Of a stretch of 30,291 nucleotides of DNA, positions 16,073 through 24,141 are shown one piece after another. The notes beneath the pieces were generated by a model. It was not told the origin of the DNA. It saw only the letters and a program-made list of their open reading frames with translations, and did no database searches. The stretch spans positions 1 to 30,291 of the forward strand of contig JAEDJB010000006.1 in assembly GCA_016296565.1 (NCBI GenBank). The letters run 5' to 3'. The stretch comes from Oscillospiraceae bacterium. Lineage in GTDB: Bacteria; Bacillota; Clostridia; Oscillospirales; Oscillospiraceae. The stretch's first letter is position 1, and each line of letters begins with the position of its first letter. Position numbers and translations under genes: made by a program.

Positions 16073-16100
16073 TTGACTTTTCCTACCGGTCGGGTATCAT
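16073..16100 (+). promoter_or_regulatory. Promoter of cobalamin riboswitch leader 1
   Basis: TTGACT (16073-16078) and TATCAT (16095-16100) are 16 bases apart. The same arrangement, with nearly identical spacer sequence, precedes leader 2. A 7-bp hairpin (GGCGTTC/GAACGCC, 16108-16124) lies at the predicted 5' end of the RNA. Confidence 0.78.
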
Positions 16101-16146
16101 AAAAGCAGGCGTTCCAGGAACGCCCTACAATCCCATAGCACTCCGG

Positions 16147-16382
16147 CTTTTGTGGCAAATGCGCGACCCCGCCTCACCCAGGGCAGGACACGCATTCTTG
16201 TTCGCTGAACAAGGGAACCAGGTGAGAAGCCTGGACACGGCGGGACATCGTTTCCCGCGGTGCTGTAAGCATGGAGCGCCGTCTTTTTTTGCGAAAGCGA
16301 GTCACTGGCGAAGGCTGGGAAGGCGAAGGCGGCGCGGTGAGGGTCCTCCCTCTGAACATGCCAGTCAGAAGACCTACAAAAG
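16147..16382 (+). ncRNA. Cobalamin riboswitch aptamer 1
   Basis: The conserved core of the cobalamin (RF00174-type) aptamer is readable. GGGAACCAGGTG is at 16213-16224, followed by GAGAAGCCTGGACAC, a GGCGGG...CCCGCGGTGCTGTAA segment, CTGGGAAGGCG near 16315, and a B12-box-like AGTCAGAAGACCTAC at 16363-16377. The closing helix P1 is CTTTTGT (16147-16153) with ACAAAAG (16376-16382). It lies in the leader of an SLH/DUF4430 surface protein and should reduce its expression when a cobalamin is bound, through the terminator at 16437. Confidence 0.92.
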
Positions 16383-16436
16383 GGCTGCCCCGTCCCCCCG
16401 GGCGGGTGCTTGCCGCACCTTTCTTTTGCGCAGGAC

Positions 16437-16469
16437 AAAAGCGGATGCAGAAGTGCATCCGCTTTTTTT
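16437..16469 (+). terminator. Riboswitch 1 expression-platform terminator
   Basis: GCGGATGCA (16441-16449) and TGCATCCGC (16454-16462) form a stem with a GAAG loop, extended by AAAA/TTTT and followed by seven T residues, 73 bases before the start codon. This is a transcription-termination platform. Between aptamer and terminator a second stem, CCCGTCC/GGGCGGG (about 16389-16407), is conserved in the other leader with compensating base changes. Confidence 0.9.
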
Positions 16470-16542
16470 GCGGAAAGCCGGGTTCCCCTGTTCCCCGCCT
16501 GCGGGCGTTTTCATAGAGCGTTTGATAAAAGGAGGATTTTTT

Positions 16543-17751
16543 ATGAAGAAACGAGGATTTGCCCTGTTCCTGGCCCTGGCGCTGGCCCTTGGCCTGCTGC
16601 CCATGAGCGCCCTGGCCGCAGAGAACCCCATCGGAACTGTGACCGTTTCCATTGAAACCAAGACCATCGACGGGGGCTATCTGGTAGAGCCCATGGAGGA
16701 GGAACTGTACGCCGATGACACCGTGTACACCATCATCGCCCGGGTGGCCGAAGAGCTGGACCTGGCCCTGGAGGGCGCAGACGCCGGGTATGTGACCCGG
16801 ATCGGCGACTTCTCCGCCTTTGGCTGCGGCGACCAGAGCGGCTGGATGGTGGCCCTTAACGACGACCACAACACCTGGCCCCTGCCCGAGCTGAAGGACG
16901 GGGACTCGGTCCGCTTCTGCTACACCTACCTGACCTATGGCTACGACATTGACCTTATTGACCTGGTGGAGGATCTGGCGGAGACCTGCGCCCAGGCAGC
17001 AGAGTATCAGGGGGACAACGGAGAGGCCGTTGCCGCCGCTCTGACCCAGGCGGAGGCCAAACTGGCCGAAATTGCCGCCTATGAGAGCAACCAGGCCTAC
17101 CTGGACAGCGTCACCATTTACGGCCCCGACTCGGAGACCAGCACTGTGGAAGCCCTGATCCAGGCCCTGAACGACGCCATTTCCGGTCCCCAGGAGGAGG
17201 CTCTGCCCTTCACCGATGTGGAGGGCCACTGGGCCCTGGATTCCATCCGGACGGTCAATGACCTGGGCCTCATGACTGGCACCAAGGACACCCAGTTCTC
17301 CCCGGACAAGACCCTGAGCCGGGCCATGGTGGTGACCATTCTCTACCGGCTGGAGGGCTCCCCCGCCGTCACCGGCGAGAACGCCTATACCGACGTGGCC
17401 GCCGGCGCCTGGTACACCAACGCAGTGATCTGGGCGGACCAGCAGAACATTGTAGGCGGCTACGGCAACGGCAAGTTCGGCCCCTTAAACGATATTACCC
17501 GGGAGCAGCTGGCTGCCATTCTCCTGCGCTACGCCCAGTACAAGACCTATGACACCTCCGCCTCCGCCGACCTGAGTTCCTACACCGACGCCGGGGACAT
17601 CAGCGTCTGGGCGCTGGAGGCCCTCCAGTGGGCCAACGGCGCAGGGCTGATCTCCGGCCGCTCCGCTGACCAGCTGGCCCCTGCAGGCTCCACCACCCGG
17701 GCGGAAACCGCCGTCATCCTGGTCCGTTTCCTGGAGCAGATTGCCGCTTGA
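16543..17751 (+). CDS. SLH-anchored DUF4430 surface protein, cobalamin-regulated
   Basis: This 402-residue exported protein has a signal peptide (MKKRGFALFLALALALG..., cleavage after ALAA near residue 27). A DUF4430 (transcobalamin-like C-terminal) domain spans about residues 30-135, including the marker SGWMVALND near 104 and DGDSVRF. A helical segment to about 190 follows, then three SLH repeats (about 221-400; FTDVEGHWALDSI, YTDVAAGAWYTNAV, YTDAGDISVWALEAL). The SLH repeats should fix it to wall polysaccharide. A cobalamin riboswitch lies directly upstream, and DUF4430 resembles the cobalamin-contacting beta domain of intrinsic factor and transcobalamin, so a surface B12 binder is inferred. 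ATG 16543 follows AAAGGAGG. No terminator is evident after it. Confidence 0.85.
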   Translation: MKKRGFALFLALALALGLLPMSALAAENPIGTVTVSIETKTIDGGYLVEPMEEELYADDTVYTIIARVAEELDLALEGADAGYVTRIGDFSAFGCGDQSGWMVALNDDHNTWPLPELKDGDSVRFCYTYLTYGYDIDLIDLVEDLAETCAQAAEYQGDNGEAVAAALTQAEAKLAEIAAYESNQAYLDSVTIYGPDSETSTVEALIQALNDAISGPQEEALPFTDVEGHWALDSIRTVNDLGLMTGTKDTQFSPDKTLSRAMVVTILYRLEGSPAVTGENAYTDVAAGAWYTNAVIWADQQNIVGGYGNGKFGPLNDITREQLAAILLRYAQYKTYDTSASADLSSYTDAGDISVWALEALQWANGAGLISGRSADQLAPAGSTTRAETAVILVRFLEQIAA

Positions 17752-17797
17752 CTTCCTGTTACCGCAGCACTTTTTGCAAAAGATGCCGCCGGAGCTC

Positions 17798-17825
17798 TTG
17801 ACTTTTCCTACCCGTCGGGTATAGT
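17798..17825 (+). promoter_or_regulatory. Promoter of cobalamin riboswitch leader 2
   Basis: TTGACT (17798-17803) and TATAGT (17820-17825) are 16 bases apart; the spacer TTTCCTACCCGTCGGG is almost the same as in leader 1. Confidence 0.78.
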
Positions 17826-17834
17826 AAAAGATGA

Positions 17835-17871
17835 GACGTCTCTGCCCTCACTTCGGTGAGGGCAGAGCGTC
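17835..17871 (+). other. 5'-end stem-loop with TTCG tetraloop in leader 2
   Basis: CTCTGCCCTCAC (17840-17851), a TTCG loop (17852-17855) and the complement (17856-17867) form a perfect 12-bp stem capped by a very stable C(UUCG)G loop, extended by GACG/CGTC across one bulged T. It sits about 10-15 nt from the predicted transcript start. Leader 1 has an unrelated 7-bp hairpin in the same place. A role in protecting the 5' end of the operon mRNA is inferred. Confidence 0.75.
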
Positions 17872-17893
17872 GGATAATCCCATAGCGCTCCGG

Positions 17894-18131
17894 CTTTTGT
17901 GGCAAATGCGCGACCCCGCCTTTCACCCAGGGTGGGACACGCATTCTTGTTCGCTGAACAAGGGAACCAGGTGAAAAACCTGGACACGGCGGGATTGTTT
18001 CTCCCGCTGTGCTGTAAGCATGGAGCGCCGTCCTTTTCCGCGAAAGCGGGTCACTGGCGAAAGCTGGGAAGGCGAGGGCGGCGCGCTGAGGGCTCCCCCT
18101 CTGAACATGTCAGTCAGAAGACCTACAAAAG
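17894..18131 (+). ncRNA. Cobalamin riboswitch aptamer 2
   Basis: This aptamer is very similar to aptamer 1 by eye. GGGAACCAGGTG is at 17962-17973, followed by GAAAAACCTGGACAC, GGCGGG...CCCGCTGTGCTGTAA, CTGGGAAGGCG near 18065, and AGTCAGAAGACCTAC from 18112. P1 is CTTTTGT (17894-17900) with ACAAAAG (18125-18131). It controls the 1390-residue surface protein and, given the tight spacing downstream, probably the whole operon to 29237. Confidence 0.92.
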
Positions 18132-18185
18132 GGCTGCCCCGTCTCCACAGACGGGTGTTTGCCATACCTTCATTTTGTGAGAGAC

Positions 18186-18217
18186 AAAAGCGGATGCAGC
18201 ATCGCATCCGCTTTTTT
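18186..18217 (+). terminator. Riboswitch 2 expression-platform terminator
   Basis: AAAAGCGGATGC and GCATCCGCTTTT (GCGGATGC 18190-18197, GCATCCGC 18204-18211) form a stem followed by six T residues. The upstream linker stem CCCGTCT/AGACGGG differs from leader 1 by compensating changes (T-A to C-G, T-A to T-G), supporting a real RNA helix. Confidence 0.9.
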
Positions 18218-18289
18218 ATGAAAGCCGGCTTACCCTGTTCTCCGCCTGCGGGCGTTCCTGAATAGAGAATTTCAGTAAGGAGGCTTTTC

Positions 18290-21200
18290 ATGAAAAAGAG
18301 AATTTTGTCTCTGGTCATGGCGCTGGTGCTGGTCCTTGGGCTGCTGCCCATGGGCGCGCTGGCAGCCAGCGACTACAACGAGACCGACCAGATCGTCACC
18401 GTGGAAAAGTATGACGCAGACGGCAACGGTACCTTTTTGCTGCTGCCGACGCGGGTGGCGCAAAAGACTGGCGGATATGGAAACACCTGGGTTCCCTACG
18501 CCGTTGGCAGCGAAAACGTAACCCTTGCAAACGATTGCATCACCGCCTATGTGGACGGCACCCAGGACGATGGCTGGCTGAACAACGGTGATATGGTAAG
18601 CACCTCCAAGTGGCTGGCGTCTGTCAACGGAACCTGCTACGAGGATACGTCCTGGTTCTATGGAAGCGAGGTAAAGGTTCTTCGCATCGTCTTCTCCCCT
18701 TCCGGCGATGGCTCTGAGTTTCAGTTATCCGGTGCCGGTTGGGCTGACCTGGGCACCATGGCGGTCAGCAAGGATGCCCTCATCGAGCTTCTGTCCCGGT
18801 ACGCCCCAGAGGATTTCGCCGAGGGCTCTGCCGCGGCTTCCGCCTATCAGAAGGCACTGGACACGGTGCTGAATCTGAATGCCACGGCAGAGGACGTGGC
18901 TGACGCGCTGAAAACCCTGGACGACGCGGTCCAGGTTCCTGCCACCGGCATCACCCTCTCGCCCCAGGCGCTGAGTCTGAAGGCCGGCGATACCGCCACG
19001 GTCACCGCAGCACTGACGCCTGAGGGCACCACAGACGCCGTAACCTGGAGCGTTGCAGACACGTCCGTCGCCACGGTGGATGAAAACGGCGTCGTCACCG
19101 GCGTGGACGCAGGCAGCACGATCCTGACCGCCAGAGCCAACGACAAAGTCAGTGCAGAGGTCAGCATAACGGTCTCCGGCAGCGCGGAACCCAGCACGGA
19201 CCCCTATGTCTACTTTGAGTATGCCGACGGCTCAACCCAGCGGATGGCCGCGAACGGCTCCTTTACCCTCAGTTCTCTGGATGAAGGCTATTTCAGAGTT
19301 GCCAACACCGACGCCACAGCCTGGTGGGAGAATGAGGAAAAAATTGACGCCGGTAACGGCAGCGTGGCGTTCCACTGGTATGTGAACCGGGAGACCGGCG
19401 AGTGGCAGCCCTCCGGCCAGCAGCCCACCAAGCCCATCACTGTGACTGCGGGTGATTTCACCCAGACCTTCACGATCAACTACCTGGAAACCTCCGGTAT
19501 TACCCAGTTAAAAACCTATGCAGGGGGCAAGGAAGTGACCGACGACACCCCCTATGAGGTCACCGGCTGCGTCTCCGGCGTGGCTGTCACCACCAAGGGT
19601 CTCAAGGACGGCAAATGGATCGACGTTCCGGTGCAGGCGCTGAACTATGACACCAGCGACAACGTATATTACAACTTCCGGTTTGTGGGCAACAAAATGA
19701 CCATCAACCGGGCAGGTGAGGCCAACATGACGGTCTCCCTGAAGGGTGAGAATGTGTCCACCACCTTTAAGGCTGTCTGCCATCCTGTTTTGGCAACCGC
19801 CATGACGGTTATTGTTCCCGAAACCCCCGTGGAGATCAGCGATTGGGACGCCCACAGCTTCTATGTGGGCCTGCGGCCTGACACCGGCTATTCCATCGAA
19901 TTTACCCCCGCCAACGCCACCAACCGGGACGTGACCTGGGAGGCCCTGACCCCGGAGGTTGCAAACCATTCCGACCTGCACAGCGCCGGGATTTATCCCA
20001 TGAAGGCCGGTACAGCCTGGTTCAAAGTGACCAACACCGCAGATCCCGATCTTACGCAGATTGTCAGCGTAACCTTTAAGTATAAAACCCCTCTGACCGC
20101 CGCGTCCACGGCGTCCTCCTATACCATGGATGCCAACACAGCACAGCTCTTCACCATCAGCCTTACGCCGGATAACGCCACCGAGCAGCGGTTCGACTGG
20201 ACCTGCAGCGAGGACGGCATTGTGGAGGTCTCCGACAAGATTGAGACCAGCGAGGACGGCCTGACCCATTGGACCACCCACCAGATCAAGGCCCTGAAGG
20301 CCGGCACCGTCACCGTTACGGGCACCCCCTGGGACCGGACCGGCGGCTGCCAGCCTGTCACCTTTACCGTAACCGTGAATCCAGGCGCTTCGGAGCCCCC
20401 TCAGAAGGATGACCCGGCACAGATCGGCGCCCTGATGGAGGGGATTGCCTCCACTTATGAGAGCACCTGTAATAATTCCAAGGTCATCATTGACATGGCG
20501 GCCTACGAAGACTTCAACCCCCAGACCACGCACAAAACAACGGCAGAGGCAAAACAGGCCTATGTGAATTTTGTCACCTCCGCCGTCACCGGCACAGCGG
20601 GGTCCGACACCACCTTTGCCCTGTCCATTGTGGGCCTGCAGAGCCTGGGCTATGACCCCCGGCAGCTCTATCCCCTGGGCAGCAGCACCCCCCTTGACCT
20701 GGTGGCAGAGCTGAACGGCGTAACCCACTCCGAAAGCGCCTGGAACGCCCCCTATGTCCTGGCGGCATACAACCAGGGCGACTACGGCACAGATTCCTAC
20801 GAGCAGGCTTTGCTCGAAACGGTTCTCGCCAGCCAGGCAGCCGATGGCAGCTGGACAGAATATGACGACAGCATCCAGACCACCGCAAACATGATCATGG
20901 GCCTGTCCTTCTACCGGGATCAGGCGAAGGTGCAGACCGCCATCAGCAAGGCGGTGGCATATCTCTCCAGCCAGCAGGAGGCCGACGGCACCTTTGACGC
21001 CTATGGCTCCGGCTCGGATGCCGACGCCTGCGCAAATGTGGTCATGGCTTTGGCAGCCGTGGGCATCAACCCCGACACAGACAGCCGGTTCATCCAAAAC
21101 GGCAGCAGCGCCCTGGACGGCCTGCTCCTCTTTGCCCTGGACGATAACAGCGGCTTTGGCTACAAGAGCAACGAAACCCTGAACGCGTACGCAACGGAGG

Positions 21201-22462
21201 AGGGTTTCCGCGCCCTCATCGCCGCCTCTCAGGTGATGGCCACCAACAGCGCCTACAACATCTACGATTTCAGCGCCAACACCGTCTCCCCCGCCCGGGA
21301 AACGGGAAGCACCACCCCCACAGACCCGGAGGAACCCACCACCCCCGCAGACCCGGACAATACCATCACCGTGACCGTGTCTGTCCAGGCGGACACCGGC
21401 TACTGGCTGCGGGACAAGTCCGTCACGGTGAGCAAGGGCGCCACCGTCTGCGACGCCTTTGTCCTGGCCCTGGAGGGCACCGGCATCACCCAGGTGGGCG
21501 CGGAAGCGGGCTACATCCGCTCCATCACCAAAAACGGCGTTACCCTGGCGGAGTTCACCAAGGGTCCCAACTCCGGCTGGCTGTACACCGTCAACGGAGC
21601 GCTGCCCACCGTCAGCGTGACCTCCTACACCCTCAGCGACGGGGATGCCATTCTCCTCTACTACACCGACGACTGGACCAAGGACCCCAACGCCAGCGGT
21701 ATTGACCCCGCCGACCAGGCCGCCGCGGACAAGGTGACGGACCAGATCGCCGCCATCGGCACCGTGACGAAGGACAGCGGGGACCAGATCGCCGCCGCCC
21801 GGGCCGCCTACGACAAGCTCACCGACGCCCAGAAGGAGCTGGTGAGCAACTACCACAAGCTCACCGCCGCCGAAACGGAATACGCCGCCCTCACCGCCCC
21901 CGCTCCCGTTGCCCTGCCCTTCACCGACGTGACCGGCCACTGGGCTCTGGATTCCATCCGGAAGGTCTACGACCTGGGCCTCATGACCGGCACCAAGGCC
22001 ACCCGGTTCTCCCCGGACACGGCCCTGAACCGGGCTATGCTGGTGACCATTCTCTACCGGCTGGAGGGCTCCCCCGCCGTTTCCTCCGCCAGCGTCTACA
22101 CCGACGTGGCCGCCGGCACCTGGTACACCGACGCAGTGGCCTGGGCTGCCCAGCACGGCATCACCGTCGGCTACGGCAACGGCAGGTTCGGCCCCCAGGA
22201 CGACATCACCCGGGAGCAGATGGCCGCCATCCTCTACCGCTACGCCCAGTACAAGTCCTATGACACCACCGCCTCCGCCAACCTGCGCGGCTACACTGAC
22301 GCGGGCAGCATCAGCGGCTGGGCTCTGGATGCCCTCCAGTGGGCCAACGGCGCAGGACTGATCTCCGGCCGCTCTGCTTCCCTGCTGGTCCCCGCAGGCT
22401 CCACCACCCGGGCGGAAACCGCCGTCATCCTGGTCCGTTTCCTGGAGCAGATCGTGGCATAA
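18290..22462 (+). CDS. Large SLH-anchored transcobalamin-like surface protein (Ig-like, alpha-barrel, DUF4430, SLH)
   Basis: This 1390-residue modular exported protein has a signal peptide (residues 1-25). Residues about 30-145 are possibly a degenerate DUF4430 (KWLASVNGTCY), followed by a helical linker. Ig-like BIG2 domains come next (about 215-300, VTWSVADTSVATVDENG, with further Ig-like repeats to about 700). An alpha/alpha-barrel of the prenyltransferase/transcobalamin-alpha type lies at about 705-1003 (ADGSWTEYDD, EADGTFDAYG), then a Thr/Pro-rich linker. A DUF4430 at about 1023-1130 has the marker SGWLYTVNG. A helical spacer and three SLH repeats (about 1208-1390) end the protein. Barrel plus DUF4430 is the layout of animal transcobalamin and intrinsic factor. 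With the cobalamin riboswitch upstream and ECF transporter downstream, it is inferred to capture cobalamin at the wall. ATG follows AAGGAGG. Confidence 0.85.
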   Translation: MKKRILSLVMALVLVLGLLPMGALAASDYNETDQIVTVEKYDADGNGTFLLLPTRVAQKTGGYGNTWVPYAVGSENVTLANDCITAYVDGTQDDGWLNNGDMVSTSKWLASVNGTCYEDTSWFYGSEVKVLRIVFSPSGDGSEFQLSGAGWADLGTMAVSKDALIELLSRYAPEDFAEGSAAASAYQKALDTVLNLNATAEDVADALKTLDDAVQVPATGITLSPQALSLKAGDTATVTAALTPEGTTDAVTWSVADTSVATVDENGVVTGVDAGSTILTARANDKVSAEVSITVSGSAEPSTDPYVYFEYADGSTQRMAANGSFTLSSLDEGYFRVANTDATAWWENEEKIDAGNGSVAFHWYVNRETGEWQPSGQQPTKPITVTAGDFTQTFTINYLETSGITQLKTYAGGKEVTDDTPYEVTGCVSGVAVTTKGLKDGKWIDVPVQALNYDTSDNVYYNFRFVGNKMTINRAGEANMTVSLKGENVSTTFKAVCHPVLATAMTVIVPETPVEISDWDAHSFYVGLRPDTGYSIEFTPANATNRDVTWEALTPEVANHSDLHSAGIYPMKAGTAWFKVTNTADPDLTQIVSVTFKYKTPLTAASTASSYTMDANTAQLFTISLTPDNATEQRFDWTCSEDGIVEVSDKIETSEDGLTHWTTHQIKALKAGTVTVTGTPWDRTGGCQPVTFTVTVNPGASEPPQKDDPAQIGALMEGIASTYESTCNNSKVIIDMAAYEDFNPQTTHKTTAEAKQAYVNFVTSAVTGTAGSDTTFALSIVGLQSLGYDPRQLYPLGSSTPLDLVAELNGVTHSESAWNAPYVLAAYNQGDYGTDSYEQALLETVLASQAADGSWTEYDDSIQTTANMIMGLSFYRDQAKVQTAISKAVAYLSSQQEADGTFDAYGSGSDADACANVVMALAAVGINPDTDSRFIQNGSSALDGLLLFALDDNSGFGYKSNETLNAYATEEGFRALIAASQVMATNSAYNIYDFSANTVSPARETGSTTPTDPEEPTTPADPDNTITVTVSVQADTGYWLRDKSVTVSKGATVCDAFVLALEGTGITQVGAEAGYIRSITKNGVTLAEFTKGPNSGWLYTVNGALPTVSVTSYTLSDGDAILLYYTDDWTKDPNASGIDPADQAAADKVTDQIAAIGTVTKDSGDQIAAARAAYDKLTDAQKELVSNYHKLTAAETEYAALTAPAPVALPFTDVTGHWALDSIRKVYDLGLMTGTKATRFSPDTALNRAMLVTILYRLEGSPAVSSASVYTDVAAGTWYTDAVAWAAQHGITVGYGNGRFGPQDDITREQMAAILYRYAQYKSYDTTASANLRGYTDAGSISGWALDALQWANGAGLISGRSASLLVPAGSTTRAETAVILVRFLEQIVA

Positions 22463-22486
22463 CCAAAAACGAAAGGAAGATTCCCT

Positions 22487-24118
22487 ATGGCATCCATGGC
22501 AAAACGCGGGTGCAGCCTACTGCTGGCCCTGGTGCTGGCCCTGGGTCTGGTGGTCCAGACCCAGGCGGCTGGCTCCACCCCCTCCCTGTCCCAAGCTCTG
22601 AACAGCACCGCTCAGTACGTTTCCGAGACCGTCACAGCCCCCCAGGTGGGGTCCATCGGCGGGGACTGGGCCGTGCTGGGCCTGGCCCGCAGCGGCTGCG
22701 CCGTCCCCACCCAATACTACCGGGACTACTTCGCCGCCGTGGAGGACTATGTGAAAGCCTGCAAGGGGAACCTTCATGAGAAGAAGTACACGGAGTATTC
22801 CCGGGTGATCCTGGCCCTCTCCGCCATTGGAAAGGACCCCCGGAACGTGGCAGGCTATGACCTGACCCTCCCCCTGGGGGACTATGACCAGACTGTCTGG
22901 CAAGGGGTCAACGGCCCCATCTGGGCCCTGCTGGCCCTGGACTGCCGGAGCTACCCCATGCCCCAGAACCCCCAGGCCAAGACCCAGGCCACCCGGCAGA
23001 TGTATGTGGATTACCTCCTCGCCTGCCAGCTGCCGGGGGGCGGCTGGAACCTGACCAAAACCGGAACGGCTGACCCGGACCTCACCGCCATGGCCCTCCA
23101 GGCCCTGGCCAAGTACCAGGACCAGGCCAAGGTGAAGCAGGCGGTGGCCCAGGCCCTCGCCTGCCTGTCTCAGCTGCAAAACCCTGACGGAACCTTCTCC
23201 TCCGAGGGGGTGGCCAACGGGGAGAGCTGCGCCCAGGTGATGATTGCTCTGGGCGAACTGGGCCTCTCCCTGGAGGATTCCCGGTTCGTGAAAAATGGCT
23301 GCACCCTGCTGGACGGGCTGCTCACCTTTTACCGGCCCGGCCAGGGCTTCGTCCACGCCGCCTCCGGCGAGGGGGCCAACCAGATGACCTGCGAGCAGGC
23401 CCTGATGGCTCTGGCCGGTCTCCAGCGGGTTCAGAGCGGTCAGAACAGCCTGTACCAGATGAGCGACGCCAGGGATCTGACCGGCGAGAGCCAGACGGGC
23501 CAGGGTCTTCCCAGCAAGCACGCTGACGTGCAGCCCTCCCCGGTGACCCTCCCCGGCAAGACCTTCCCGGACATTGCCGGACACCCCAACCAGGCCGCCA
23601 TGGAGGCCCTGGCCGCCCGGGGGATCATCAACGGCATCACCGACACCTCCTTTGCCCCGGACAAGACCATGACCCGGGCCCAGTTCGCCACCATTGTGGT
23701 CCGGGGCCTGGGGCTGCCGGAGAAGGCCACCCAGGTCTTTGACGACGTGAAGGCCGGGGACTGGTTCGCCTCCTATGTGGGCTCCGCTTATGCTTACGGT
23801 ATCGTCAATGGCAAGTCCGCCGACCGCTTTGACCCCAACGGCACCATCACCCGCCAGGAGGCCGCCGTAATGGTTGCCCGGGCCGCCAGGCTCTGCGGGC
23901 TGGACACCGATCTGGACGCCGCCGCCGTCCGGGACACCCTGGCCCAGTTTACCGACTACGTCACCGCCGGGGACTGGGCCCGCCAGGGTCTGGCCTTCTG
24001 CTACCGCCAGGGCATTCTGGACGACAGCGCCCTGACCATCCAGCCCCTGGTGCCCATTCTCCGGTGCGAGATCGCCCAGATGCTGTACAATCTCCTGGGC
24101 AGCGCCCAGCTTCTCTGA
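22487..24118 (+). CDS. SLH-anchored alpha/alpha-barrel protein (transcobalamin alpha-domain-like)
   Basis: This 543-residue exported protein has a signal peptide (MASMAKRGCSLLLALVLALG..., cleavage near residue 28). An alpha/alpha-barrel region spans about residues 30-330, with repeats of the prenyltransferase/squalene-cyclase sort (LPGGGWNLTKTGTADPDLTAMAL in pieces LPGGGWNLT and PDLTAMALQAL; NPDGTFSSEG). A short linker and SLH repeats follow (about 359-543; FPDIAGHPNQAAMEAL, FDDVKAGDWFASYV). It has no DUF4430, which is instead encoded by the next gene, so the pair looks like a split version of the fused upstream protein. The start is supported by GAAAGGAAG 7 bases upstream; the gene lies 24 bases after the previous stop. 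Cobalamin binding is inferred from context and fold only; no catalytic residues of a prenyltransferase are apparent. Confidence 0.8.
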   Translation: MASMAKRGCSLLLALVLALGLVVQTQAAGSTPSLSQALNSTAQYVSETVTAPQVGSIGGDWAVLGLARSGCAVPTQYYRDYFAAVEDYVKACKGNLHEKKYTEYSRVILALSAIGKDPRNVAGYDLTLPLGDYDQTVWQGVNGPIWALLALDCRSYPMPQNPQAKTQATRQMYVDYLLACQLPGGGWNLTKTGTADPDLTAMALQALAKYQDQAKVKQAVAQALACLSQLQNPDGTFSSEGVANGESCAQVMIALGELGLSLEDSRFVKNGCTLLDGLLTFYRPGQGFVHAASGEGANQMTCEQALMALAGLQRVQSGQNSLYQMSDARDLTGESQTGQGLPSKHADVQPSPVTLPGKTFPDIAGHPNQAAMEALAARGIINGITDTSFAPDKTMTRAQFATIVVRGLGLPEKATQVFDDVKAGDWFASYVGSAYAYGIVNGKSADRFDPNGTITRQEAAVMVARAARLCGLDTDLDAAAVRDTLAQFTDYVTAGDWARQGLAFCYRQGILDDSALTIQPLVPILRCEIAQMLYNLLGSAQLL

Positions 24119-24141
24119 CTTAAGACAGGAGGGCAAGCCTT

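Noticed and set aside
15964..16542. N-terminal extension of the first SLH/DUF4430 protein
   Set aside because: The extension would be translation of the promoter, riboswitch and terminator; the signal peptide and AAAGGAGG place the start at 16543.
17752..17797. Possible terminator after the first SLH/DUF4430 gene (GCACTTTTTGCAAAAGATGC)
   Set aside because: The partial palindrome is AT-rich, lacks a GC stem and U-tract, and is not a convincing intrinsic terminator.
16073..18240. The two roughly 400-bp repeats considered as a mobile element or insertion-sequence remnants
   Set aside because: No transposase, terminal inverted repeats or target duplication; the repeats are cobalamin riboswitch leaders with promoters and terminators.
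19508..22156. 882-codon minus-strand open frame opposite the large surface protein
   Set aside because: Gly/Val/His-rich shadow of the opposite strand; the plus frame has a signal peptide, Ig-like, DUF4430 and SLH domains.
22487..24118. Prenyltransferase or terpene cyclase enzyme
   Set aside because: The barrel repeats look similar, but the protein is secreted, SLH-anchored and riboswitch-linked, and I see no DxDD-type catalytic motif.
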